From the NCBI GenBank assembly GCA_046760785.1, contig JBHIET010000095.1:1-11480 (forward strand): a stretch of DNA of 11,480 bases. The letters run 5' to 3'. The stretch's first letter is position 1, and every line of letters begins with the position of its first letter. Shown here one piece after another: positions 1-6,021 of the stretch. The notes under the pieces are model-generated. The model searched no databases and was not told the origin of the DNA. It saw nothing but the letters and a program-made list of their open reading frames with translations. The translations under genes and the position numbers were made by a program. Source of the DNA: JBHIET01 sp046760785 (lineage in GTDB: Bacteria; Chloroflexota; Anaerolineae; B4-G1).

Positions 1-49
1 AATGCCACCACTCCTTTGCAAAGCGAGATACGGCCAGCAAATGTGTCAT
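1..49 (-). CDS. Partial minus-strand reading frame leaving the window
   Basis: An ATG at 49-47 opens a frame that stays open to the window edge (16 codons, beginning MTHLLAVSRF). Its ATG overlaps the TGA of the short frame at 46-123 in an ATGA arrangement, which is typical of translational coupling. A promoter and a strong Shine-Dalgarno site lie upstream at 175-203 and about 129-138, so something transcribed leftward starts here. The product is not recognisable from 16 residues. The same frame is open upstream to about 150 but has no start codon there, so a frameshift within one longer gene is an alternative to two overlapping frames. Confidence 0.3.
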   Translation of the reverse strand, partial: MTHLLAVSRFAKEWWH

Positions 50-123
50 CTTCCAGTCTGTCGTAGACTGCGCAGGCCGTCGCCTGTTCTTAAGTATTTC
101 GTCACAATGAACCGTACTGTCAT
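46..123 (-). CDS. Short 25-codon frame behind a strong promoter and RBS
   Basis: ATG at 123-121 is preceded by AAGGAGGG with about 5 bases of spacing, and by a sigma-70 promoter at 175-203. The frame encodes 25 residues (starting MTVRFIVTKY) and ends with TGA at 46-48, overlapping the next ATG. It could be a leader peptide coupled to the downstream frame, or the 5' end of a gene that continues in another frame after an indel. I do not recognise the peptide. The initiation signals are seen directly; that the peptide itself has a role is inference. Confidence 0.35.
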   Translation of the reverse strand: MTVRFIVTKYLRTGDGLRSLRQTGR

Positions 124-174
124 CACTCCCTCCTTCTACGCCTCCTTAAGTCCAGTCCCTTCGCCCCACACGAA

Positions 175-203
175 ATTATAGCACCCCCACTTCAGTCAGG
201 CAA
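175..203 (-). promoter_or_regulatory. Sigma-70-type promoter, extended -10, firing leftward
   Basis: On the minus strand TTGCCT (203-198) is followed after exactly 17 bases by a perfect TATAAT (180-175), with TG one base upstream of the -10 hexamer (TGCTATAAT), so it is also an extended -10. The expected start point is near 168. It serves the short frames at 123 and 49 and is unrelated to the gene ending at 354. Confidence 0.65.
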
Positions 204-234
204 CCACGTTGCCTCACGAATAGATGTTACCGAA

Positions 235-330
235 ATGGATTTATCAAAGAGGTCATCATATATGGTCTATAAGCCATTCGAGGTGGACAAGTTGACGCAG
301 GTAGTCCGTCGCGTTCTGGATGCTGAGTAG
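235..330 (+). pseudogene. Remnant resembling the C-terminus of a response-regulator receiver domain
   Basis: The plus-strand frame ending at TAG 328-330 reads VYKPFEVDKLTQVVRRVLDAE at its end. The KPF followed by a leucine-spaced amphipathic helix matches the beta5-alpha5 end of CheY-like receiver domains, where the lysine is an invariant active-site residue. Upstream of about position 255 the frame loses resemblance, and the phospho-acceptor Asp and acidic pocket are not present in any frame here. There is an ATG at 235 but no convincing ribosome site. I read it as the tail of a receiver gene truncated by recombination or decay; its other part is not in the window. Confidence 0.4.
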
Positions 331-353
331 GACGGCTTTTCGTAGCCGCTTAC

Positions 354-1106
354 TCAATACTCCACCCGCACGCCCTTCACCCGCCCCAGCAGCCTCTCTC
401 CCAGCGCGATCAGCAGCACGAACGGCAGATCAACCACTACTGTGAGGGCGCACATCAGCGCCAGCCAGCGCAAGGCCATGGCGAGAGGAGTGCCCATTCC
501 CTCGATGAGCGCCGGCCCCAGCCCCGCCGCCCAAACCAGCACTCCAACCAGGAGTAGAAAGAGAATCACCGGTGTCCAGGCCTGCCGGTCGGCCCGGCTG
601 GGCAGCATCGTGTTGCTCACGGCAAAAATCGCATAGGCCCAGAGCCAGACATCGGACGCGCCCAGCGCCCTCTGCATCCCGGTGACCAGGCCGCCCCAAT
701 CCCCGGCAGAGAACGCCGCTCCCACCGCGTCCAGTCCAAAGACCCTGTACCCGATTAGCAGGATGGCTCCGCTCCCGGTTAGCAGAGGAGCCAGCCCAAT
801 CAGGCTGGCCCGCACGGCATCTGTCTTCTCCACCGGGACGAACCCCAGTTGGACGCGCTGTCCGGCCCGTTTGGGGCGGACAGAGATGCGGCCCACCCGT
901 GCCCCCAGGAGTATCGCTGTGAAGGCGTGGCTCAACTCGTGAAGGAGGATACCTGGCAGCAGTGGCAGCGCGTACATCACCGCCGCGACATCGAGGTCAC
1001 CCGTGAGCAGCAGCATGATCCCCTGCAAGTGGCGGTGAATCCAGCGCTCGATGAGCAGCAGGAGCGTCAGCGCCGCCGCCAGCCAGAGGAATGGCATCCA
1101 GTTCAT
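354..1106 (-). CDS. M50-type integral membrane metallopeptidase-like protein
   Basis: A 250-residue hydrophobic protein. It has a membrane helix at about residues 5-20, a second hydrophobic stretch at 40-55 running into HELSH (56-60), the HExxH zinc/catalytic motif of site-2-protease-like M50 enzymes, and further helices at about 100-122, 152-168, 178-200 and 207-236. SNTMLPSRAD at 164-173 matches the spacing of the M50 second motif (N...P...D), giving Asp173 as the probable third zinc ligand, although the usual NPxPxLDG form is not kept. There is no PDZ domain. M50 proteases cut membrane proteins within the bilayer, but the substrate here is unknown. The start lies 15 bases after tpiA stops and lacks a clear Shine-Dalgarno, so translation may be coupled. 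Met4 is an alternative start. Confidence 0.75.
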   Translation of the reverse strand: MNWMPFLWLAAALTLLLLIERWIHRHLQGIMLLLTGDLDVAAVMYALPLLPGILLHELSHAFTAILLGARVGRISVRPKRAGQRVQLGFVPVEKTDAVRASLIGLAPLLTGSGAILLIGYRVFGLDAVGAAFSAGDWGGLVTGMQRALGASDVWLWAYAIFAVSNTMLPSRADRQAWTPVILFLLLVGVLVWAAGLGPALIEGMGTPLAMALRWLALMCALTVVVDLPFVLLIALGERLLGRVKGVRVEY

Positions 1107-1121
1107 CGAGAGAGCGTGGTA

Positions 1122-1892
1122 TTACCGGTTCTTGGCCTCCAGGCCGGTCCGCACAATCGCGGCAAAGTCGGCAGCTTTCAGGCTCGCCCCGCCCACCAGC
1201 GCGCCGTCAATCTCCGGTTGTGCCATGAACTTGGCGATGTTGCCGGGCTTGACGCTGCCGCCGTACTGGATGCGCATCGCCTGGGCCAGGTCGTCGCCGT
1301 AGAGCGTGGCCAATGTCCCGCGCACCACTCTGCCAATGATAGCATTGGCTCCCTCGCCAGTGGCCGGAACGCCTGTGCCGATGGCCCAGATGGGCTCATA
1401 GGCCACCGTGACCAGACGGGCCTGCTCGGCGGTTAGCCCAGCGAAAGCGGCGCGCACCTGGCTGCCGACGAACGCCTCCGTCTCCCCGGCCCGGTTCTGC
1501 TGGAGGTTCTCCCCGACGCAGAGGATGGGCTTGAGGCTGTGGGCCAGCGCGGCGTGCAGCTTCTTGTTCACCATCTCGTCGGTCTCACCGAAGAGGGTGC
1601 GGCGCTCCGAGTGGCCGATGATGACGTAATCACACAGCCCTGCCAGCATCGGCGGGCTCACCTCGCCGGTGAAGGCTCCCTTCTCCTCCCAATGCACGTT
1701 CTGTGCCCCCAGGCCGATGGCCGATCCGGCCAGGGCCTCGCGTACACTGGCCAGCGCGGGGAAGGGGGGACAGACGGCCACGTCACAGCCGACGATGTCC
1801 TCCAGCGCAGCTCGCAATTCCTGCACCAGCGTGACGGCCTCCCCAATGGTCTTGTACATCTTCCAGTTGCCAGCGATGAATGGTTGGCGCAT
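1122..1892 (-). CDS. tpiA: Triosephosphate isomerase
   Basis: Interconverts dihydroxyacetone phosphate and glyceraldehyde 3-phosphate in the cytoplasm. All family landmarks are present in 256 residues: NWKM at 9-12 (substrate-binding Asn9 and Lys11), the IGHSERR segment with catalytic His94, AYEPIWAIGTG with catalytic Glu166 followed by the loop-6 region, and the phosphate-binding YGGSVKPGN (210-218) and GALVGGASL (230-238). Length is normal for a bacterial enzyme. There are two adjacent ATGs (1895 and 1892). GGGAG lies only 2 bases before the first and 5 before the second, and the second gives the usual MRxPFIAGNWKM start, so 1892 is chosen. It lies downstream of the kinase gene across a 66-base gap holding a strong inverted repeat, and 15 bases before the metallopeptidase gene. 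Confidence 0.97.
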   Translation of the reverse strand: MRQPFIAGNWKMYKTIGEAVTLVQELRAALEDIVGCDVAVCPPFPALASVREALAGSAIGLGAQNVHWEEKGAFTGEVSPPMLAGLCDYVIIGHSERRTLFGETDEMVNKKLHAALAHSLKPILCVGENLQQNRAGETEAFVGSQVRAAFAGLTAEQARLVTVAYEPIWAIGTGVPATGEGANAIIGRVVRGTLATLYGDDLAQAMRIQYGGSVKPGNIAKFMAQPEIDGALVGGASLKAADFAAIVRTGLEAKNR

Positions 1893-1914
1893 CATTTCTC
1901 CCTTTTATGATACA

Positions 1915-1949
1915 AGACCCCAAAGGTTCCCGCAAAACCCTTGGGGTCT
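1915..1949 (-). terminator. Strong 14-bp inverted repeat between the kinase gene and tpiA
   Basis: Arms 1915-1928 (AGACCCCAAAGGTT) and 1936-1949 (AACCCTTGGGGTCT) pair over 14 positions with one mismatch around a 7-base loop. On the minus strand the stem is followed by TTGTATCAT rather than a clean U-run, then by the tpiA ribosome site. It could be a partial terminator or attenuator, an mRNA-stabilising stem setting tpiA level, or a copy of a palindromic repeat. The stem is seen directly; its role is inference. Confidence 0.5.
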
Positions 1950-1958
1950 CGATAAATC

Positions 1959-3938
1959 CTAAGGCGGCCCTGGCTCGGTGGCCAGGCGGATGATGTGATC
2001 CAGCCGCGAGTCCAGCTCCCTGGCCAGCGGTTCGCCGAGTTCGTCCCACCACTGCTCGCGCACCAAGCGGTGGACTTCCTTGAGTATTCCAATAGCAGCC
2101 TCCTCGTCGCCACTTTCCCAGGCCCTGCGGGCCTGGTCGAGCATCTCCTTGAACGGCCTCTGCAGGTCTTCGTCGCGTATCTCCCCGACCAGTGGGAGCA
2201 GTGCCTCGAACTCTCGCTCGATAGCCCCTTCTACTCCCTGATCCAATATCTCCAGTCTCTTCTCGGCGCGCATTCTCAGGAGAGGGGGAGTTTCGTCTTG
2301 ACCAAGCACGAACTCCAGTTCGGCGCGTGCCTCGTCCGGATTGCCTTCTTGAAGATGGCAGAGGGCCAGGCCGTAGTGAGTCCAGGCCAGTTCCGGATCG
2401 AGCGTCAGGGCAGTGTCCAGCTCCGGGCGAGCCTCCTCGCATGGGCGGCCCTGGGCCAGCATAAACACTGCGGCGTAGGTGTGGGAAAGAGCATCCTCAG
2501 GCATCTCCTCCAACAGCCATGTCAACTCCTTCTCTGCCACATCCCACCGCTCGGTCAGCAAAGCGATCGCAGCCGTTCGCTTGTGCAATGTGGAGTTTTC
2601 GGGATTGGCTTCCATCCCTTTCCAAAGAGCATCTAGGGCCTGATCTACCTTTCCCATCCTGATCAGAATCTGGCTGGCACCCACGTAGGCAGGAATCAGG
2701 TGGGGGTCAGCTTCCGCAGCCTGCTGGTACAGGTCCAGAGCATGACCAAAGTTTCCCTCTTCGCCAGCGGCTTTCGCTTCTTCCATGAGCCGCTCGACAT
2801 CTTCCGGGCCGGGGGGAATCTCAACCTGCTCGGTACCCAGGGGAACGCCACCAGCCTGTTGTCGCTGGTTGATCATAACTAGGCCCAGGATGATCGCGAT
2901 CAGGAAGAGGAAGGCCGCCAGGCCGGCCATGACCCAGGGCCAACGGCGCTTTTTTTTCTTTGGCCTTTTCTTCTCTTTCCTGATCCCTGGCTTGGCTTCT
3001 GGCCTCTTCACGGCCTTGGCCGCTGGGGGTGGGGTGGGTTGTGGTACGACGATCGTCTCCGACGATACGACCACTGTCTCCGCCGGGGAGGGCTTGGCCT
3101 CGGGTGCGAGTGCGGGCTTCAGAGCCGCGTCAAGCGCGTTGATCAATTCCTCCACTGACTGGAACCGGTCATCGGGCTCCTTGGCCAGCGCCTTAAGCAA
3201 CGCTCTTTCCGCTGATTCGGGCAGGTCGGCGTTTAGTTCGCTGGGGAGCGGCAGCGGGGTGAAGATGTGATCGTGGATGACGGCGTAGGGGGTGTCGGCG
3301 GCGAACGGCGGTCGGCCCACCAGCATCTCGTAGAGCACCACTCCCAGTGAGTAGATATCGGTACGAGCGTCGAGGTCTTTCAGGCCCTTGGCTTGCTCAG
3401 GCGAGATGTACTGGGGCGTGCCGACCATTATGTCGCGGGAGAGGGTGGATTCACCGGCCTCGGCCATGCGCGCCAGCCCGAAGTCCGTCAGGTAGACCCC
3501 GCCATCAGGCGTGAGGAGGACGTTGGAGGGTTTGATGTCGCGGTGCAGGACACCTCGCTTGTGGGCGTAAGTCAGGGCCCCGCCGACTGCCCGCGCGATA
3601 CGCAGCACCTCTTGCAGTTCCAAGGGGCCGTGTTGCATACGGGCCTTGAGCGTTTCCCCTTCGACAAAACGCATCACCAGGTAGGGATGCCCGCGATGCT
3701 GGGAGAAATCGTAGACGGGGATGATGTGAGGATGGTCGAGTTTGGCGACGATGCGAGCCTCTCGTTGGAAGCGCGCCAGGAAGTTGGGATCTCCCATGAG
3801 GGCCGGGTGCATGACTTTGATGGCGACGTAGCGGTCAAGTGCCGGGTGGTAGGCCTTAAAGACCGTGGCCATACCTCCCTGGCCCAATTTCTCCACGACG
3901 CGATATGCGCCCACGTTTTCGCCATTAGCAAAGGGCAT
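1959..3938 (-). CDS. Membrane Ser/Thr protein kinase with C-terminal TPR repeats
   Basis: A 659-residue Hanks-type kinase. The N-terminal kinase domain (about 11-270) is complete: glycine loop GQGGMATVF (19-27), ATP-binding Lys41 in VAIK, Glu60 in the C-helix, HRDIKPSN (132-139) with catalytic Asp134, DFG (152-154), GTPQYISPEQ (activation segment/P+1 loop, 173-182) and DIYSLG (194-199). A Pro/Ala-rich linker (275-315) and a Lys/Arg cluster (311-332) lead into one membrane helix (about 334-357). The rest (about 380-560) forms tetratricopeptide-like helix pairs, with a further charged helical tail to 650. The positive-inside rule puts the kinase in the cytoplasm and the TPR part outside. AGGAG sits 6 bases before the ATG, and the start is 15 bases after the pgk stop. 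Substrates are unknown. Kinases of this architecture are common in Chloroflexi, Actinobacteria and Myxobacteria. Confidence 0.95.
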   Translation of the reverse strand: MPFANGENVGAYRVVEKLGQGGMATVFKAYHPALDRYVAIKVMHPALMGDPNFLARFQREARIVAKLDHPHIIPVYDFSQHRGHPYLVMRFVEGETLKARMQHGPLELQEVLRIARAVGGALTYAHKRGVLHRDIKPSNVLLTPDGGVYLTDFGLARMAEAGESTLSRDIMVGTPQYISPEQAKGLKDLDARTDIYSLGVVLYEMLVGRPPFAADTPYAVIHDHIFTPLPLPSELNADLPESAERALLKALAKEPDDRFQSVEELINALDAALKPALAPEAKPSPAETVVVSSETIVVPQPTPPPAAKAVKRPEAKPGIRKEKKRPKKKKRRWPWVMAGLAAFLFLIAIILGLVMINQRQQAGGVPLGTEQVEIPPGPEDVERLMEEAKAAGEEGNFGHALDLYQQAAEADPHLIPAYVGASQILIRMGKVDQALDALWKGMEANPENSTLHKRTAAIALLTERWDVAEKELTWLLEEMPEDALSHTYAAVFMLAQGRPCEEARPELDTALTLDPELAWTHYGLALCHLQEGNPDEARAELEFVLGQDETPPLLRMRAEKRLEILDQGVEGAIEREFEALLPLVGEIRDEDLQRPFKEMLDQARRAWESGDEEAAIGILKEVHRLVREQWWDELGEPLARELDSRLDHIIRLATEPGPP

Positions 3939-3953
3939 CGCTGTCTCCTCTCT

Positions 3954-5126
3954 CTATTTGTCCATCAACACCGCCACGCCCAGCAGGGCTTTGCCCTCCA
4001 GGAATTCCAGGCTGGCCCCACCGCCGGTGGAGACGTGAGTCATCCGGTCTGCCAATCCAGCCTTGCGCACCGCCGCCGCCGAGTCGCCACCGCCGATGAT
4101 GGTCACACCGTCCAGGTCGGCGAGCATTCGCGCCACGTCGAAGGTGCCCTGTGCGAAGCCAGGCATCTCAAACACGCCCAGCGGCCCGTTCCAGACCACC
4201 GTCTTGGCCCCGCCCAGCGCCGATTCGAAGGTGGACACGGTCTTGGGGCCGACATCGAGGACACGCCAGCCAGGGGAGACTTCGTTTGGCGCCACGACCC
4301 GGCTGTTGGCGTCGTTGTCAAAAGCGTCGGCGATGACCACGTCCACAGGCAGGACCAGCCGCCCCCTGGCGCTCTCCAGGAGCACTTTGGCCACTGGTAC
4401 TGCCTCTTCCTCGACCAGACTGTCACCCATCTCGAAGCCCATCGCCCTGAAGAAGGTGTTGGCCATACCGCCGCCGATCAGCAGCCGATCGCATTGATTC
4501 AGAAGGTTCTTGATGACGCCGATCTTGTCGGAGATTTTGGCCCCACCCAGGATGGCGACGAAAGGATGCTCGGGGTTCTCGACCGCCCGGCCGAGGAACT
4601 CCAGTTCCTTCTCCATCAGGAAGCCGGCCACGGCTGGCAAGTGGTGCGCCACCCCCTCGGTGGAGGCGTGAGCGCGGTGGGCCGAGCCGAAAGCGTCGTT
4701 GACGTAGATATTGGCCAGGCTGGCCAGTTGTTGGGCGAACGCGGGGTCGTTGGCCCTTTCCTCTGGGTGGAAGCGGGTGTTTTCCAGCAGGACGATGTCG
4801 CCGGGTTGCATTGCCTGGGCCGTCGCTTCGACCTCCGGCCCGACGCAGTCGTCGAGTTTTCTCACCGGACGGCCCAGCAGTTCCGCCAAGCGCGTCGCCA
4901 CCGGGTCCATCATCAACCCTGGCACAACCTTCCCCTTGGGCCGGCCCAGGTGGGAGCAGAGGATCAACGCTGCGCCGTGCTCCAGCAGGTAGTGGATTGT
5001 GGGGAGTGCCGCCCGGATGCGGGTGTCGTCGGCTACCGCGCCCTCCTTTAGCGGCACGTTGAAGTCCACGCGCACCAGCACGCGCTTCCCGTGCACATCC
5101 ACGTCACGGATAGTCTTCTTGTTCAT
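3954..5126 (-). CDS. pgk: Phosphoglycerate kinase
   Basis: Transfers phosphate between 1,3-bisphosphoglycerate and ADP in lower glycolysis, reversibly in gluconeogenesis. The 390 residues carry the family pattern in order: VRVDFNVPL (18-26), substrate-binding SHLGRPKG (58-65), LENTRFHPEE (114-123), YVNDAFGSAHRAHAST (141-156), ILGGAKISDKIGVI (192-205), the nucleotide-site NGPLGVFE (313-320) and IGGGDSAAAV (344-353), and STGGGASLEFLEGK (366-379). The frame is open 18 codons further upstream, but ATG 5126 follows GAGGAG with about 4 bases of spacing and gives the normal N-terminus, so the longer form is rejected. Its first 23 bases overlap the frame-restored end of the upstream HEPN gene (stop at 5104). 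The kinase gene follows after 15 bases. Confidence 0.97.
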   Translation of the reverse strand: MNKKTIRDVDVHGKRVLVRVDFNVPLKEGAVADDTRIRAALPTIHYLLEHGAALILCSHLGRPKGKVVPGLMMDPVATRLAELLGRPVRKLDDCVGPEVEATAQAMQPGDIVLLENTRFHPEERANDPAFAQQLASLANIYVNDAFGSAHRAHASTEGVAHHLPAVAGFLMEKELEFLGRAVENPEHPFVAILGGAKISDKIGVIKNLLNQCDRLLIGGGMANTFFRAMGFEMGDSLVEEEAVPVAKVLLESARGRLVLPVDVVIADAFDNDANSRVVAPNEVSPGWRVLDVGPKTVSTFESALGGAKTVVWNGPLGVFEMPGFAQGTFDVARMLADLDGVTIIGGGDSAAAVRKAGLADRMTHVSTGGGASLEFLEGKALLGVAVLMDK

Positions 5127-5244
5127 CGGTCTCCTCTTGCCCCTGCGCGAGGTATACCCCGAGGCGCTCCAGCAACTCACGCGCCAGGGTAATTGCCTCT
5201 CGCGCCATTACCTCCGATATCTCAGCCTCGTACTTGTAGCGTCC
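5104..5244 (-). pseudogene. Out-of-frame C-terminal segment of the HEPN domain
   Basis: Reading on from AAG at 5246-5244 in the -1 frame gives GRYKYEAEISEVMAREAIT and then LARELLERLGVYLAQ, ending at TGA 5104-5106. This is the usual end of the HEPN fold: a basic/aromatic RY.YE. stretch, then a helix of the 'EAlelAREllE' type. The annotated frame here reads DATSTRLRYRR, which does not look like the family. One base missing near 5243-5246, in a short G run, explains everything and gives a restored protein of about 274 residues overlapping pgk by 23 bases. Either an assembly indel or a real inactivating mutation fits; no slippery heptamer suggests programmed frameshifting. Confidence 0.75.
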
Positions 5245-5927
5245 TTGTTGCGGCTCTCCAGAGCCCGGTTAAGCCATCTTCCCAGGTGAGAGGGAAGCTG
5301 CCCGGTCTTCAAAAACAAATCGCTGAACAGGCGGATTGTGGCTCCGTGTCGGGTTGGCATACGCTCGACCTCGCTCAGGAGCAGAAAGGCCTTGGCGCAC
5401 AGTTCGGCCGCGTTGTAGGCGCTGTCAATCGCTGTACGGGGATAGCCTGCCTCGAGATTGTTTTCAGCTCCCGACAAATACTCGTGGGCCAGCCAGTAGT
5501 AGTTATCAGCAGCCTGCCGCATAAGCTCATCCCTGTTCATAGTGTAGATCTCCTTGCCCTGACGCAGGGTCGAATAGATGAAATAGGAATCAGGTACGAG
5601 CAGTTGACTGAAAGGGACAATGATGGCCTCGACACTGTGAGGCGCGGGTACGATGAGCCAGGCATCGTAACACATATCCCGTATCGCCTCCAGATCGCGG
5701 GTGCCGAAGACCAGCACATCCACGTCGCTATCCGGCTCGGAGTCGCCCGAGGCCACGCTGCCGAAGAGCACGATCTTAGCAATCAGCTCCCGCGCCGGGC
5801 CGGCCAGCAGCATCTCCACAAAATGCTGCAAGGCCAGCAGCTTTTCGTAGTGAACTCCGCTGGTGGCTTGTAGTTCCGTGCCGTCAATGCGCACCGGCGG
5901 CCAGGTCTCTTCACCTTTCGCCGCCAT
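5208..5927 (-). CDS. MNT-HEPN fusion protein, C-terminus lost by frameshift
   Basis: The N-terminal half (about 25-125) is a minimal nucleotidyltransferase domain: IVLFGSVASG (52-61) followed by SDVDVLV (67-73), with metal-binding Asp68 and Asp70. The C-terminal half (from about 131) is a HEPN domain with the typical helix AIDSAYNAAELCAKAFLL (166-183) and RMPTRH (189-194), an R-x4-H motif as in HEPN ribonucleases. MNT and HEPN proteins usually form antitoxin-toxin pairs in which MNT adenylylates HEPN; single-chain fusions are known. The frame departs from the family after RNK (about 228) and ends 11 residues later, while the missing HEPN end is readable in the next frame down to 5104. GGGGGAG lies close before the ATG. 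It sits between gap and pgk, an unusual place for such a gene. Family assignment is firm; a toxin role is inference. Confidence 0.85.
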   Translation of the reverse strand: MAAKGEETWPPVRIDGTELQATSGVHYEKLLALQHFVEMLLAGPARELIAKIVLFGSVASGDSEPDSDVDVLVFGTRDLEAIRDMCYDAWLIVPAPHSVEAIIVPFSQLLVPDSYFIYSTLRQGKEIYTMNRDELMRQAADNYYWLAHEYLSGAENNLEAGYPRTAIDSAYNAAELCAKAFLLLSEVERMPTRHGATIRLFSDLFLKTGQLPSHLGRWLNRALESRNKDATSTRLRYRR

Positions 5928-5951
5928 CGCTCCCCCGTCGTGCTACGGGAA

Positions 5952-5991
5952 ATCAGTGGATCAGTAGATGAGTACAACAGGGCGCTGTTGT
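5952..5991. repeat. Three imperfect 8-bp tandem units and an adjacent hairpin
   Basis: ATCAGTGG, ATCAGTAG and ATGAGTAC run head to tail at 5952-5975. They abut an inverted repeat ACAACAG (5974-5980) and CTGTTGT (5985-5991) with a 4-base loop. All of it lies in the 94-base gap between gap and the MNT-HEPN gene. There is no U-run after the stem on the minus strand, so a terminator is not supported. Confidence 0.4.
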
Positions 5992-6021
5992 CCTTGTCTG
6001 CTTGTATCCTTATTTCCTCGT

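Larger units (their letters stand above)
1..353. other. Intergenic/edge region without an intact gene
   Basis: This stretch holds the leftward promoter at 175-203, two short minus-strand frames entering from 123 and 49, and the receiver-domain-like tail at 235-330 on the plus strand. A small inverted repeat (CGGCT at 333-337, AGCCG at 344-348, 6-base loop) sits between the convergent ends of that tail and of the metallopeptidase gene. It has no U-run, so calling it a terminator would be weak. No intact protein gene is supported here. Confidence 0.5.

Noticed and set aside
2..181. 59-codon plus-strand frame at the left edge
   Set aside because: It is antisense to the promoter/RBS region of the leftward transcript, with low-complexity Pro/Ser/Arg composition and no ribosome site visible.
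1783..2442. 219-codon minus-strand frame spanning the kinase/tpiA junction
   Set aside because: It overlaps the kinase TPR region and the tpiA start in a different frame. The Arg/Gly-rich composition is a frame shadow.
3393..5051. 552-codon open frame on the plus strand
   Set aside because: It lies antisense across pgk and most of the kinase-domain coding region, both unmistakable genes. Its translation is His/Gln/Arg/Asp-rich with no domain pattern, as expected for the complement of a GC-rich gene.
5127..5180. Longer pgk start at 5180
   Set aside because: The 18 extra residues are not PGK-like, and a good ribosome site precedes ATG 5126. That DNA encodes the displaced HEPN tail.
5240..5246. 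Programmed -1 ribosomal frameshifting in the MNT-HEPN gene
   Set aside because: No X-XXY-YYZ slippery heptamer is present at AACAAGGAC and no strong stem follows at the right distance. A simple indel is more likely.
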